Below are positions 28,433 through 36,371 of a stretch of DNA of 64,000 nucleotides, one piece after another. Each line of letters begins with the position of its first letter. The first letter of the stretch is position 1. The stretch comes from Flammeovirga kamogawensis (GTDB lineage: Bacteria > Bacteroidota > Bacteroidia > Cytophagales > Flammeovirgaceae), in the NCBI RefSeq assembly GCF_018736065.1, contig NZ_CP076129.1:930001-994000 (forward strand), in the 5' to 3' direction. The notes below the pieces were generated by a model that was not told where the DNA came from, searched no databases, and saw nothing but the letters and a program-made list of their open reading frames with translations. Position numbers and translations under genes: made by a program.

Positions 28433-30841
28433 TTACTTGCGCTGGTTCTCAAAAATTTCTTGAACTTCCTTTTCTGTGATATCTCTTTCCTCATCCGTTT
28501 TCAATAAACTGAATTCGCCCACTGCTCTTTGCATTTTCATAGATGATTGTAAGAATTTATATACCGCATTAGATGCATTTTGTTCAGATTCAAAGGCATT
28601 ATTTTGAGCATCAATTAATTCTATAATAGATACACGACCTTTAGAGTAATTATCTCGAACAATATCATAGTTTTTCTGGGCTGCTTCCATTGCTTCTCTA
28701 GAGTTTGTAATGTTAGTACTTGTACTGGCAAGGTCCAATACTGCCACTCTTACTTCTTGTTCTACATCCAACATTGTTTGTTGTTGTTGGGCTTCAAGTT
28801 GTAATTTATCAAACTTTGTTTTTTGGTACTGACGACTTTTTGTAAAACCTGAAAATAATGGGATTGTAGCTACAACGGCCACATTCCAGTTCTGATCTAA
28901 AGGATCTAAACTCGTTGACTGACCCGGTATTGTTAAACTACCTGTCCCTGCTCCTCCTCTTGCTAAATACCTATTATAACCACCTTGCAAAGCAACCTCT
29001 GGGATAAATCTATTTCTACTATCTGAAGATTGTTGACGCTGTAATGCTAACATTTGAGAAGCGTATTGCATTACTATTGGTCTTTGAGTTAATGCTTTAT
29101 CAACTATATAATCTGAGATAATAAGTAAAGATATTGGGTCGTTTACTAAACTCGCCATTCCGTTAGAAGCAAGACCAGCATAAATTCCATCTGTCAACTC
29201 AACATCTTTCACAAAAATCTCCTCTTTCATATTTCTGTTAAGAACATTGTTAAGTACCAACATTTGTTGCCTTTCAGACAAGTTTGCATCAATAACTCTT
29301 TGTTCCGCTTGTGCTAAATTGGATTTCCAACGGTATACATCAGAATTACCAGAATATCCCACATTCTCTCTTAATTGAGAAATCTCTAAGTTTCTTTTTG
29401 TAGACTCTAAATATCTTCTTGCAATTTTTACTTGTGTTTTGGTATACAACAGGTTGTAATAGGCAACTGAAGCCTGATATACAACATCTAACATTACTTG
29501 TTCATTACCAGATTCTCTTGCCTCTTGAAGATATTTTTGTACTCTTGCATTTGTAAAGACCTTTTCTGAATAAATCACTTGTTGTAATTCTAAAGTACCC
29601 GTTAATTGTCTTTCACTCCTAGATCCAAATGAGCGTTCCGCTGTAGGCTGATCTATCCATGCTCCATTTACAGATGCATTAATAGTTGGCATTAAAGCAG
29701 CTCCTGCAACTTTCTTTAATTCATTTCCACTAAGGGTTGCATATTCCGATGCTTTATAGTTCATGTTACTTGCAACAGCCTCATCTATCACATTTTCTAA
29801 GCTCAATTCATCGTCTTCAGATGGTTTTGCATCTACCCATTCAGCATTAAAGATTACATCCCATTTTGGTAAAAATTTTAATGTATTTGCTGTCTTGGCA
29901 TTTAATACTATTTTTTCTTCAAAGTGAACAACCACAGGCAATTCACTTGCATTTTTACCTTCTTCAAAAAGACCTTCAATATTTAATGCAAAACGCCTTG
30001 CTATAATATTAAATTTATCTTCCGTTTTTAAGCCAATTAAAGCCCCATTTTTTACTCCTTCTTCGCCTTCTGCTGTAAACACTGCTATTCCTCTTTCCGC
30101 TAATTCATGAAAAAGTAATGCTTTCTTCTCATCATTTAATTTAAATAAATAAGAAGAGTAGACAGCATCGTAAGTAGAATCTATAGATGATAACAAAACA
30201 TCAATGTCATTATCAACACCAAAAATTGAAAAGTCTGCATCTAGCTTGTTAATGATAGCATCTAATGGCTTTTGAGGGGAATAGAGTTTATAAATGTAAT
30301 CATCTATAAATACGGCTATCTTTTTAAATTTTGTCGCTTCATGAAAAGCAATCAAATCTGTTTTTAAAGAAGAAGAGGTTTGCACATAACTAAGGTTGTT
30401 AATGCCTGTTGATCCATTTTCTGTAACCTGAACATTTTGTTCTTCTGGATCAATTACCCCCCATAAAAAAGTAGGTTTACTAAATACTTTGTTTTCTATA
30501 GCTATTGTAGACCCTAAAGCACCTAAACAGATTACAACATCAATTTTTGGGTCACTTTCTAACTTCTTGTAATTTTCTACCGCTTTTTCAGCATCCCAAT
30601 GAGACACTAATTGGTATTCATCTGGAAAATTTACTTTGTATGAAGCTCCCATAACTGCCGGGACTTCTTTCTTTAAAATATCTATAAATTTAGATTGTTG
30701 GTATAATTCTGCATCATAAATTATCCCTATATCTATGGTCTTCAAGGTATCTTGTGCAATACAATTTACTTGGAGTGATAGAATAATTATTAATGCAGAT
30801 AAAAAATGAAATTGAGTTAAGTTCCTAAAAAAAGAATACAT
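28433..30841 (-). CDS. TolC-family outer-membrane efflux protein with extra N-terminal substrate-binding-like domain
   Basis: This is the outer-membrane channel of the RND operon, but at 802 residues it is about 350 longer than a normal TolC protein. After a signal peptide (ending near VNCIAQ), residues ~35-340 resemble a periplasmic sugar-binding/ABC substrate-binding fold: IDIGIIYDAELYQQSKFIDI, DVVICLGALGSTIAIE, KPTFLWGVIDPEEQ, KKIAVFIDDYIYKLY. Residues ~350-790 are a TolC-type repeat of helices and strands (AEQRVIDANLSERQQMLVLNN; DVEQEVRVAVLDLASTSTNI). It is the first gene of the operon. The added domain could gate the channel or sense a ligand, which is inference only. Confidence 0.88.
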   Translation of the reverse strand: MYSFFRNLTQFHFLSALIIILSLQVNCIAQDTLKTIDIGIIYDAELYQQSKFIDILKKEVPAVMGASYKVNFPDEYQLVSHWDAEKAVENYKKLESDPKIDVVICLGALGSTIAIENKVFSKPTFLWGVIDPEEQNVQVTENGSTGINNLSYVQTSSSLKTDLIAFHEATKFKKIAVFIDDYIYKLYSPQKPLDAIINKLDADFSIFGVDNDIDVLLSSIDSTYDAVYSSYLFKLNDEKKALLFHELAERGIAVFTAEGEEGVKNGALIGLKTEDKFNIIARRFALNIEGLFEEGKNASELPVVVHFEEKIVLNAKTANTLKFLPKWDVIFNAEWVDAKPSEDDELSLENVIDEAVASNMNYKASEYATLSGNELKKVAGAALMPTINASVNGAWIDQPTAERSFGSRSERQLTGTLELQQVIYSEKVFTNARVQKYLQEARESGNEQVMLDVVYQASVAYYNLLYTKTQVKIARRYLESTKRNLEISQLRENVGYSGNSDVYRWKSNLAQAEQRVIDANLSERQQMLVLNNVLNRNMKEEIFVKDVELTDGIYAGLASNGMASLVNDPISLLIISDYIVDKALTQRPIVMQYASQMLALQRQQSSDSRNRFIPEVALQGGYNRYLARGGAGTGSLTIPGQSTSLDPLDQNWNVAVVATIPLFSGFTKSRQYQKTKFDKLQLEAQQQQTMLDVEQEVRVAVLDLASTSTNITNSREAMEAAQKNYDIVRDNYSKGRVSIIELIDAQNNAFESEQNASNAVYKFLQSSMKMQRAVGEFSLLKTDEERDITEKEVQEIFENQRK

Positions 30842-30984
30842 ACTAATAATTTATGTTTGAGTAAGCTCTTTATAAGTTACAAAACTGATCATTAAGAAGC
30901 ACAATAAAAACAAACAAGTTTAAATAACTATGTCAAATTATATTAGATATTTATAAAATAAGTTACATTGTTACATATAGAAAC

Positions 30985-31018
30985 AAAAAAAAGTACAATT
31001 ATCTATAACATTGTACTC
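30985..31018 (-). terminator. Intrinsic terminator
   Basis: An 8-bp stem (AGTACAAT with ATTGTACT) and a 10-base loop are followed on the minus strand by eight T. It lies about 20 bases after the stop of the gene at 31037. Confidence 0.75.
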
Positions 31019-31036
31019 TTTAGGTTTCTTACTATT

Positions 31037-31591
31037 TTAAACTTCCTGAGTTTCTTTTGCTTTTTGTTTTAATGCTTTTACTTTCGTTTTTTGTGCTCTT
31101 TTCACTTCTTTCCATTCTTTACCTCCAACCACATATTTTTTATTGGCTGTCCGCATTGTCATTATTGCTTGCGTAGTTGGTATAGGTGCTACTGCCCAAA
31201 ATAATGGATTAGCTACAATTGCTAAAGTCCAACCTGCAACAGCCAAAGTCTGTGAAGTTCTAGATTTTTTATAACGTTTTGTGTTATAATAATTTAGTAC
31301 ATGTTCATCAAGATCATTCACCATTAAATTATATTCTTTTACAAAGTCTACGGTTTTGTCATAGGTATCTAAAGATTCATATTGGATATAGTCAATATCA
31401 CTCGCTTTTATCTCAAAAAGCTCTTTATCTCTTTTATAGACAATCAATTTATCTGTAGATTTTTTTTCTTTAAGTTCCTTTCTAGATATTGAAACAAAAT
31501 CGCCATCTTTTAAATAGATATTGATATTATCTGCTTCTGTAGGAATAGAAATAGCGGAAATAATGGCCTGCGTTAATACTGCTATTGGCAT
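31037..31591 (-). CDS. Hypothetical protein with N-terminal export signal and one hydrophobic segment
   Basis: This protein has 184 residues from the ATG at 31591 (MPIAVLTQAIISAISIPTEA). A GTG-initiated version would add 17 residues. The N-terminus is hydrophobic enough for a signal or anchor. The next part (INIYLKDGDFVSISRKELKEKKS, then LIVYKRDKELFEIKASDIDYIQY) looks like a small beta-domain found in Bacteroidota envelope proteins. A hydrophobic stretch (TLAVAGWTLAIVANPLFWAVAP) follows, and the tail is very basic. A terminator lies directly downstream. I do not recognise the family, and membrane association is inferred. Confidence 0.6.
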   Translation of the reverse strand: MPIAVLTQAIISAISIPTEADNINIYLKDGDFVSISRKELKEKKSTDKLIVYKRDKELFEIKASDIDYIQYESLDTYDKTVDFVKEYNLMVNDLDEHVLNYYNTKRYKKSRTSQTLAVAGWTLAIVANPLFWAVAPIPTTQAIMTMRTANKKYVVGGKEWKEVKRAQKTKVKALKQKAKETQEV

Positions 31592-31708
31592 AATTGTAAA
31601 TTTAAGTTTACTAACACTTTGTTTAACGATAAACAAATACACAAGACTTCTATTAAAAGGTCAAAAAATATACAAATCAGGTCAAATTTATACTTAGGAA
31701 GAGCTTAA

Positions 31709-31981
31709 TTGCCCAACCCATTAAACCCAACTCTAACTCCTAAAAAAGGATCAAATTATGGCACTAATCCATTTGTTCCAAGCTGTCTTCCAATTTTTGT
31801 GATTGGAGATGAAGTGAAACGAGGGAAAATATATAGAAAAGATTTTGTATTGTCGATGTCTGAAGTTAAAGCCAAATATTCAGGCTTCTCGAAAATATTT
31901 ATGTCTTGGAATGCACAAAATGTGGCTGTAAATGTTAAACCTCCGCAGAGGTGGTTGATCGCTAGCATGAGAAATATTTAG
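31709..31981. other. Possible gene remnant or repeated element, coding strand uncertain
   Basis: Both strands stay open over this stretch (90 codons on plus, 70 on minus), and neither product has a recognisable domain, signal peptide or partner. The bases at 31930-31980 (around CTCCGCAGAGGTGG) are richer in GC than their surroundings. It is followed at once by two hairpins. I read it as a remnant or multi-copy element rather than a working gene. Confidence 0.25.
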
Positions 31982-31985
31982 TTGG

Positions 31986-32010
31986 TTTTTTAGATTGGAA
32001 AATCTAAAAA
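31986..32010. terminator. Perfect 10-bp hairpin
   Basis: TTTTTAGATT pairs exactly with AATCTAAAAA around a 4-base loop directly after the open frames that end at 31981. The A/T arms could act as a weak bidirectional terminator. Confidence 0.45.
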
Positions 32011-32023
32011 GTAGGTAATTGAA

Positions 32024-32056
32024 AAAAGGGTATGGAAGGGCTAAATTACCCTTTTT
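32024..32056. terminator. Hairpin with A/T-rich ends, likely bidirectional terminator
   Basis: AAAAGGGTA pairs with TACCCTTTT around a 14-base loop, with A and T runs outside. It stands 14 bases after the previous hairpin and precedes a block (near 32061) that is partly repeated near 33851. Confidence 0.5.
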
Positions 32057-32095
32057 AGAAAAACAAATGATGATATTAAATTATAAAATAAAACA

Positions 32096-32113
32096 CCAAA
32101 AGTGAATCAGAAC
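32096..32113 (-). repeat. Copy of an intergenic repeat (core GGTTCTGATTCACTTTT)
   Basis: Read on the minus strand this matches the 17-base core of the repeats at 33669 and 56901. It lies in the non-coding gap after the two hairpins. Confidence 0.5.
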
Positions 32114-32131
32114 CGGGTGATTTACAATACT

Positions 32132-32407
32132 TTAAAAAAATAATTTACTCACAATAGCTATAATAGTTACAGATAAAACAAGACCAATATAAGTGAATAT
32201 AACCAATTTAATAAGATTATTTTTTCTCTTGTTATCATCATTTATCTTGGATTCTTTATAATTAGTATAAACGATATAAGAAGCTCCGAGTAAGCCTATA
32301 ATACTTTGAATATTTGCAATAATTTGAATATTCAATAACCTAGAAAAAATTATATAAGCAATAGAATTTAACAATATCACAAATACTAAAATATTATTAT
32401 TTTTCAT
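32132..32407 (-). CDS. Small two- to three-helix membrane protein, possibly immunity-like
   Basis: This protein has about 91 residues from the ATG at 32407, which overlaps the TGA of the preceding frameshifted peptide gene in an ATGA junction. Upstream in-frame ATGs would add four residues. Three hydrophobic stretches are visible (ILVFVILLNSIAYIIF; IIGLLGASYIVYT; LVIFTYIGLVLSVTIIAIV), with a charged loop KESKINDDNKRKNN between the second and third. The coupled start means both genes were once co-translated. A small membrane protein behind a small hydrophobic Cys-containing peptide recalls bacteriocin-immunity pairs, which is inference only. Confidence 0.5.
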   Translation of the reverse strand: MKNNNILVFVILLNSIAYIIFSRLLNIQIIANIQSIIGLLGASYIVYTNYKESKINDDNKRKNNLIKLVIFTYIGLVLSVTIIAIVSKLFF

Positions 32408-32640
32408 TTCCATGTACAAGAATTAATTTCATAATTTATATTTAACCATATTGCAAATCCAATCCAATAGTAATAGCGGCTGGACAAGCAACTCCTGTTG
32501 CAAGTGCAGGTGTTTCAAACCTCCTACAATAGTAGAACCCGCTATTGCAATATCTCGCATTGTATACCACCATAAATCATCACAATTCTGAGTAGTAATA
32601 CTAGTGTTATCCAAAAATACAAGTTTTTAATTCCGCTCAT
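32404..32640 (-). pseudogene. Frameshifted small hydrophobic peptide gene
   Basis: Reading from the ATG at 32640 gives MSGIKNLYF, and one extra base in the following T-run would continue into LDNTSITTQNCDDLWWYTMR and DIAIAGSTIVGG. A second extra base near 32521 would continue into FETPALATGVACPAAITIG and FAIWL, ending at the TGA 32404-32406. As written, two single-base losses break the frame. A 61-codon TTG-initiated frame covers only the middle part. The reconstructed product (about 78 residues) is hydrophobic, Gly/Ala-rich, has three Cys and is translationally coupled to the membrane protein downstream. A bacteriocin-like peptide is possible. Sequencing error in T-runs cannot be excluded. 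Confidence 0.45.
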
Positions 32641-33668
32641 TTCATTAATTGAAAAGATCTATCTGCAATATGTCTATTGACTCTTGAACCATTAAAATGG
32701 TTCTGCTCAAGAAAAGCAACCAATTAAAAAGAATACAGAACATAAAGAATAGATAATGATCATTAGTTTAGATTAGTAAAAAAAATGTTTAAGATATCAC
32801 TTACATAAAGGTTATTTCTATATCTGTTTTAAGAAAAATATATCAGCTACATTTATTCGATTCTATTACTACATTAATTCTACATTTTACCCAAAAGCTA
32901 CATATCAGAGGTTCCTTCACGATTCCAACGAAAAAGTATCATTTCATCAATAATTACCCATTTTCATAGAAAATAACCCTTCATTATCTAAACAATTTAA
33001 TATTCGTATTGAGAAATAATAATTATAACTATTCCTGTTACCGATTCATTTAAGGTTATGCTTACAAAATGTCTAGTTGTGGATATAGACCGCATAGTAA
33101 ATATCACAATGCATTGCATGATTGTAAAGCCACATCGATTGTTTTTTTAGAAGTAGGTAGTATGATAAGCGAACCCTATAAATCTAAATACAATCAGCTT
33201 GAAAAAGGAATAGATAAATTACAGTAAAAATAAGTAGATGCTTTCTAGGCTACTTTTCAGAAGAAGAGGAAATATTAGAAATTAAATTCAAAGTATTGTA
33301 GCTGATTTAAACTAACCTCTTAATTACTCCCTCTTCAAGCACTCACAATTACTGCACTCCACTTCATTTGGTATTCGCCTGCATCTACGCTGCCTTTGCT
33401 GTGGGATACTTTCGTTGCTCGTTGGAGCCGTTACATTATCAACAGATTATTAGGAGAGGGGGCCAAGAATCTTCTTCTAAGGTGGTATGTATGAGTTGGT
33501 AATAATATTCCGCTAGTCGGCATTGAAACGCCTTCTATATCGCCATTATAGTTCATTCCTCAACGCTCTTGCAAGCCAAAATCAAACCTTCTGCTAAACG
33601 TATATTGACTCCCTATTTTTAGCTTGCTTCTGCCCTCTAGTACTTGGTGACCACCACCAAAGCCACAC

Positions 33669-33710
33669 GATTCTGATTCACTTTTGATGGAAAGTATTTT
33701 TAACATTTAC
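33669..33710 (+). repeat. Left copy of ~40-base imperfect direct repeat flanking the defence island
   Basis: The core TTCTGATTCACTTTT is identical to the copy at 56901, and the next 23 bases, which end TTTTTAACATTT, match at 18 positions. The two copies have the same orientation and are about 23 kb apart, on either side of the R-M and Druantia genes. Confidence 0.6.
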
Positions 33711-33794
33711 GAAAGACATAAAATAGGCGATTTATTTTATGAAATGTTTTAATAACCATTTTATAAGGTTTTATAGTCATGCTTATCTAACATT

Positions 33795-33812
33795 AAAAGG
33801 TGAATCAAAACC
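33795..33812 (-). repeat. Inverted copy of the intergenic repeat
   Basis: Read on the minus strand this is GGTTTTGATTCACCTTTT, two differences and one insertion from the core at 33669. With that copy it forms an inverted pair about 140 bases across, like the ends of a miniature element. Confidence 0.4.
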
Positions 33813-34023
33813 AACATAATAGCCTATAGAAAGGCAAAATCATACTTTTGCCAGAAACAGATGATGCTATTAAATGAATTATAAATCATCCATATTCAAG
33901 ATACTCCATTAACCCGCCATAGCTCAAAACAGCATGAAATTTAAATGTAACTTACTTATACTGTGTTATTATGTAATTATATAATGCTGACCTTCGATAT
34001 TATTAGGCGAGTTCATATTATAA

Positions 34024-34917
34024 TTAAACAACTAGTTCAAAAACAAGTTGCTTATTTTCAAATAAATTGAATTGTTCCAGTTTACTACTATTTTCTAAAA
34101 AAATGATTTTACTTTCAAAAATATTCTCTATCTCAATAGAAGTATCCAAAAGAGACTCGAACTTCTCCCTTTCATTTCTTTCTAAAGTATGATCATTCCA
34201 ACCTAAATTGCTATGAATTGCAACAAAATTTTTATTTATCGAAAATAATTTTTTTCTAAAATCTTCTAATTGTGCTTTTACAATTGGGTAATCATCTTTT
34301 AAAATATTGTAAGCTATTTGTGATTGATAACCTAAACAGAGTAACTTATGCAATCCCGCAACTTTATCTATTCCATGAATAGTTATTAGTGATTTTATGT
34401 TTTCTGGATTGTGTAGTAAACTATTTAGGATGTTATTATTTCTACATAAGTCATTGTATGCAGGTGCTATAATCGTTTGTTGTCCTTCTTTATCAGTAGA
34501 TAGAGAGAAGTCTCTCAGACGTTCAGAAAAATTTTGATAATGTGAAGTAATTTCATACAATTGAATTGTATGGCTCATTTTAGTAACTTCTTTTAGTTCT
34601 TTTATATCTTTTGCGATATGATTAATATGTTGGTTTATTTTATGCAATTGCATCGATAATATTGCAAAGCCTGCAACTGAAACACCAATATTGGCAATGG
34701 ATAGAGCATTAGTAACAGCAGTTGAAGAAGATGATAATGTACTCAATTGTGACATTACTGTTGAATCCATTTCTCCTTGAAGCGGAACTTCTTTTAACCA
34801 TGCACGTACTGTTTTATTATTAGAATCACGAATCACTCCACCTAAACGTTCTAAAGTACCATTGGCTAGTCCTTCCATAATGTTTGAAGGAATTTCAAAA
34901 AAAATATTTTGTTTCAT
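34024..34917 (-). CDS. Hypothetical protein paired with YaaW-like gene
   Basis: This protein has 297 residues. The N-terminus (FFEIPSNIMEGLANGTLERL, then GGVIRDSNNKTVRAWL) matches a pattern I associate with uncharacterised proteins whose first ~40 residues form a GGVIR-type domain. A glycine/alanine-rich hydrophobic segment (ALSIANIGVSVAGFAILS, about 90-108) may insert in membranes, and it is followed by a coiled coil (LHKINQHINHIAKDIKELKE). The rest is helical. The gene begins three bases after the YaaW-like stop, so the two proteins are probably made together. No enzymatic motif is seen. Its place at the island edge suggests a defence or stress role, by context only. Confidence 0.6.
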   Translation of the reverse strand: MKQNIFFEIPSNIMEGLANGTLERLGGVIRDSNNKTVRAWLKEVPLQGEMDSTVMSQLSTLSSSSTAVTNALSIANIGVSVAGFAILSMQLHKINQHINHIAKDIKELKEVTKMSHTIQLYEITSHYQNFSERLRDFSLSTDKEGQQTIIAPAYNDLCRNNNILNSLLHNPENIKSLITIHGIDKVAGLHKLLCLGYQSQIAYNILKDDYPIVKAQLEDFRKKLFSINKNFVAIHSNLGWNDHTLERNEREKFESLLDTSIEIENIFESKIIFLENSSKLEQFNLFENKQLVFELVV

Positions 34918-34920
34918 TAC

Positions 34921-35607
34921 TTACATATATTTATTGTATTTCTTATTATTATCATCATTCATCCTTGATAAACGAAGGGCTGCTATGTGAATCACACAAG
35001 GAATTGTGACTCTTTTTGCAGGTGATGATAGATCAAAAGCAAGCCATGCTCCTGTTGCAATCCAACCTATTGGACCTCCTGCCATCATGAAAGCTTTACT
35101 TCCTATATTTTTAGCTCCAAAACTTAAAAAGTATTTTAAAGTTTGTTGCAATACATAAGGATTTGTCGTTAGTATCTTCAAATAAGATAAATGTGATAGC
35201 TTAGATAGGTCTATATCTTTTTGTGATAATTCTGAAAATAGATTGTCTTTTTCTTTTTCTGATAAATTTTCTATTGCCGACTCTAATACTTTTGCTAAAA
35301 CTTGACGTTCTAACTCTATTAAATCAGAAGATCTATTTTCAACTTTTAAATGTTTAGCAACATCAGTTATGACTTCTTTATAAGGAACTCCTTTACCTCT
35401 ATACAAATTCATAAAAGTATTTCCTCCAAATTCTCTTATTTCATTATAAATGGCATCTACATACATTTTAGGGTTGTTTTTATGCTTTTCGTAGCTTTCA
35501 TAACTTATAAGCTTGTTAGTCTCGGTATCTTCAAGTTTATCTACTAAAAATTGAAGATCCTCATTATTACAAGTTTTTAGTAAGTTCAATGTATTGTAAT
35601 AGTTCAT
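34921..35607 (-). CDS. YaaW-family (UPF0174, DUF3944) protein
   Basis: This 228-residue protein resembles E. coli YaaW throughout. The N-terminal part has LLKTCNNEDLQFLVDKL and the conserved block EIREFGGNTFMNLYRGKGVP with YKEVITDVAKHLKV (about 55-95). The C-terminal part has GGPIGWIATGAWLAFDLSSP and KRVTIPCVIHIAALR (about 180-220). The family has no established biochemical function. The last block contains a hydrophobic Gly-rich stretch that may be membrane-active. It is co-transcribed with the gene at 34917 (3-base gap). A second protein sharing only the C-terminal block lies at 57686-59131, on the other side of the defence island. Confidence 0.8.
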   Translation of the reverse strand: MNYYNTLNLLKTCNNEDLQFLVDKLEDTETNKLISYESYEKHKNNPKMYVDAIYNEIREFGGNTFMNLYRGKGVPYKEVITDVAKHLKVENRSSDLIELERQVLAKVLESAIENLSEKEKDNLFSELSQKDIDLSKLSHLSYLKILTTNPYVLQQTLKYFLSFGAKNIGSKAFMMAGGPIGWIATGAWLAFDLSSPAKRVTIPCVIHIAALRLSRMNDDNNKKYNKYM

Positions 35608-35696
35608 AGAAATAGTAGTTTATAATTAGTGTTGTTACTAACAAGTATCATGCAATAGTTCTTTACATTAAAATAGATCTTAAATTTAATTCATAA

Positions 35697-36038
35697 TTAT
35701 ATCACAAGTTTACATTCCACTATCCTATTATGGTAATCAAAACCTGCTTTATTGAAATATAAAAAATCTTCTTCTTCACAAAATGTCATTATTGAAGGAA
35801 TTTCAAATAGCTTTAGCTTTTCAATGGCATCTTTTATAAGCCTTAATTTTAATTCTTCATCATCATCAAAAAAACGAAATATAATATAAGTTTCCTCTGC
35901 ATTCATCTGAAGGATATAATATCCAAACAAAATATTTTTATCGTCTATTAAACCAAAACAAAAATCTGTTTCATTAAGGGATATTGCCTGATCCACAAAG
36001 CTATTTAATTCTCCTTCTGTTAATTTTTGGATTTTCAT
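35697..36038 (-). CDS. Small GNAT-like hypothetical protein
   Basis: This is a 113-residue protein. The order of elements, with a central strand pair (FCFGLIDDKNILFGYYILQ), an acidic helix (DDDEELKLRLIKDAIEKL) and the C-terminal FLYFNKAGFDYHNRIVECKL, recalls the second half of GNAT acetyltransferases. In those proteins a GF.....V.C/ecKL ending is common. The acetyl-CoA loop (R/QxxGxG/A) is not visible, so catalytic activity is doubtful. It lies 89 bases upstream of the YaaW-like gene on the same strand and may belong to the same transcript. The assignment is tentative. Confidence 0.45.
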   Translation of the reverse strand: MKIQKLTEGELNSFVDQAISLNETDFCFGLIDDKNILFGYYILQMNAEETYIIFRFFDDDEELKLRLIKDAIEKLKLFEIPSIMTFCEEEDFLYFNKAGFDYHNRIVECKLVI

Positions 36039-36371
36039 AGCTTAAAAAAAATTATAGATGATACATAATATCAATACACTACCCAAATATTTGGTACTTG
36101 TTAAAGTAAACTGATCAATCAATAACCCTACAATTACTTTAACAACAAATGAAAGTATAAAACAAGAAAGTAGGCAAAACCAATAGAATAATAGTATCAT
36201 AAATTTTATGTTATAGAAATGAGAACGTTAATAATAATTTAAAATTAATACATATCTGTGAAGTCATTCTGCACAGTTTCTAAAATAGAACTCTACCAAG
36301 TTTTTTTATTTTTTGCTTTTAAGGTATTTCACTAACTTGTAAGGGTATCAACAGAATAAACCATATCTAAA
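36039..36371. other. Divergent intergenic region before hsdR
   Basis: 333 AT-rich bases separate the divergent GNAT-like gene and hsdR. It must hold promoters in both directions, but I find no clear TAnnTTTG match, operator or hairpin. Confidence 0.4.

Larger units (their letters stand above)
32641..34020. other. Decayed intergenic zone with repeats
   Basis: Nearly 1.4 kb holds no convincing gene. A 52-codon frame at 33069-33227 (plus, starts MSSCGYRPHSK) is too short to call. At 33310-33680 the base composition is visibly richer in GC than the flanks. A minus-strand reading there contains FDFGLQER interrupted by a stop, which faintly recalls Rhs/YD-repeat C-termini. Repeat copies lie at 33669-33710 and 33795-33812, followed by a 7-bp hairpin (GGCAAAA with TTTTGCC, near 33833-33852). 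Confidence 0.5.

Noticed and set aside
32429-32614. TTG-started 61-codon frame on the minus strand
   Set aside because: It covers only the middle of a better reconstruction from the ATG at 32640 to the TGA at 32404 with two one-base shifts, and its last third is out of frame with the hydrophobic segment.
33069-33227. 52-codon plus-strand frame starting MSSCGYRPHSK
   Set aside because: It is too short, lies in a decayed zone, and has no partner, promoter or recognisable domain. It is kept only in the description of the gap.
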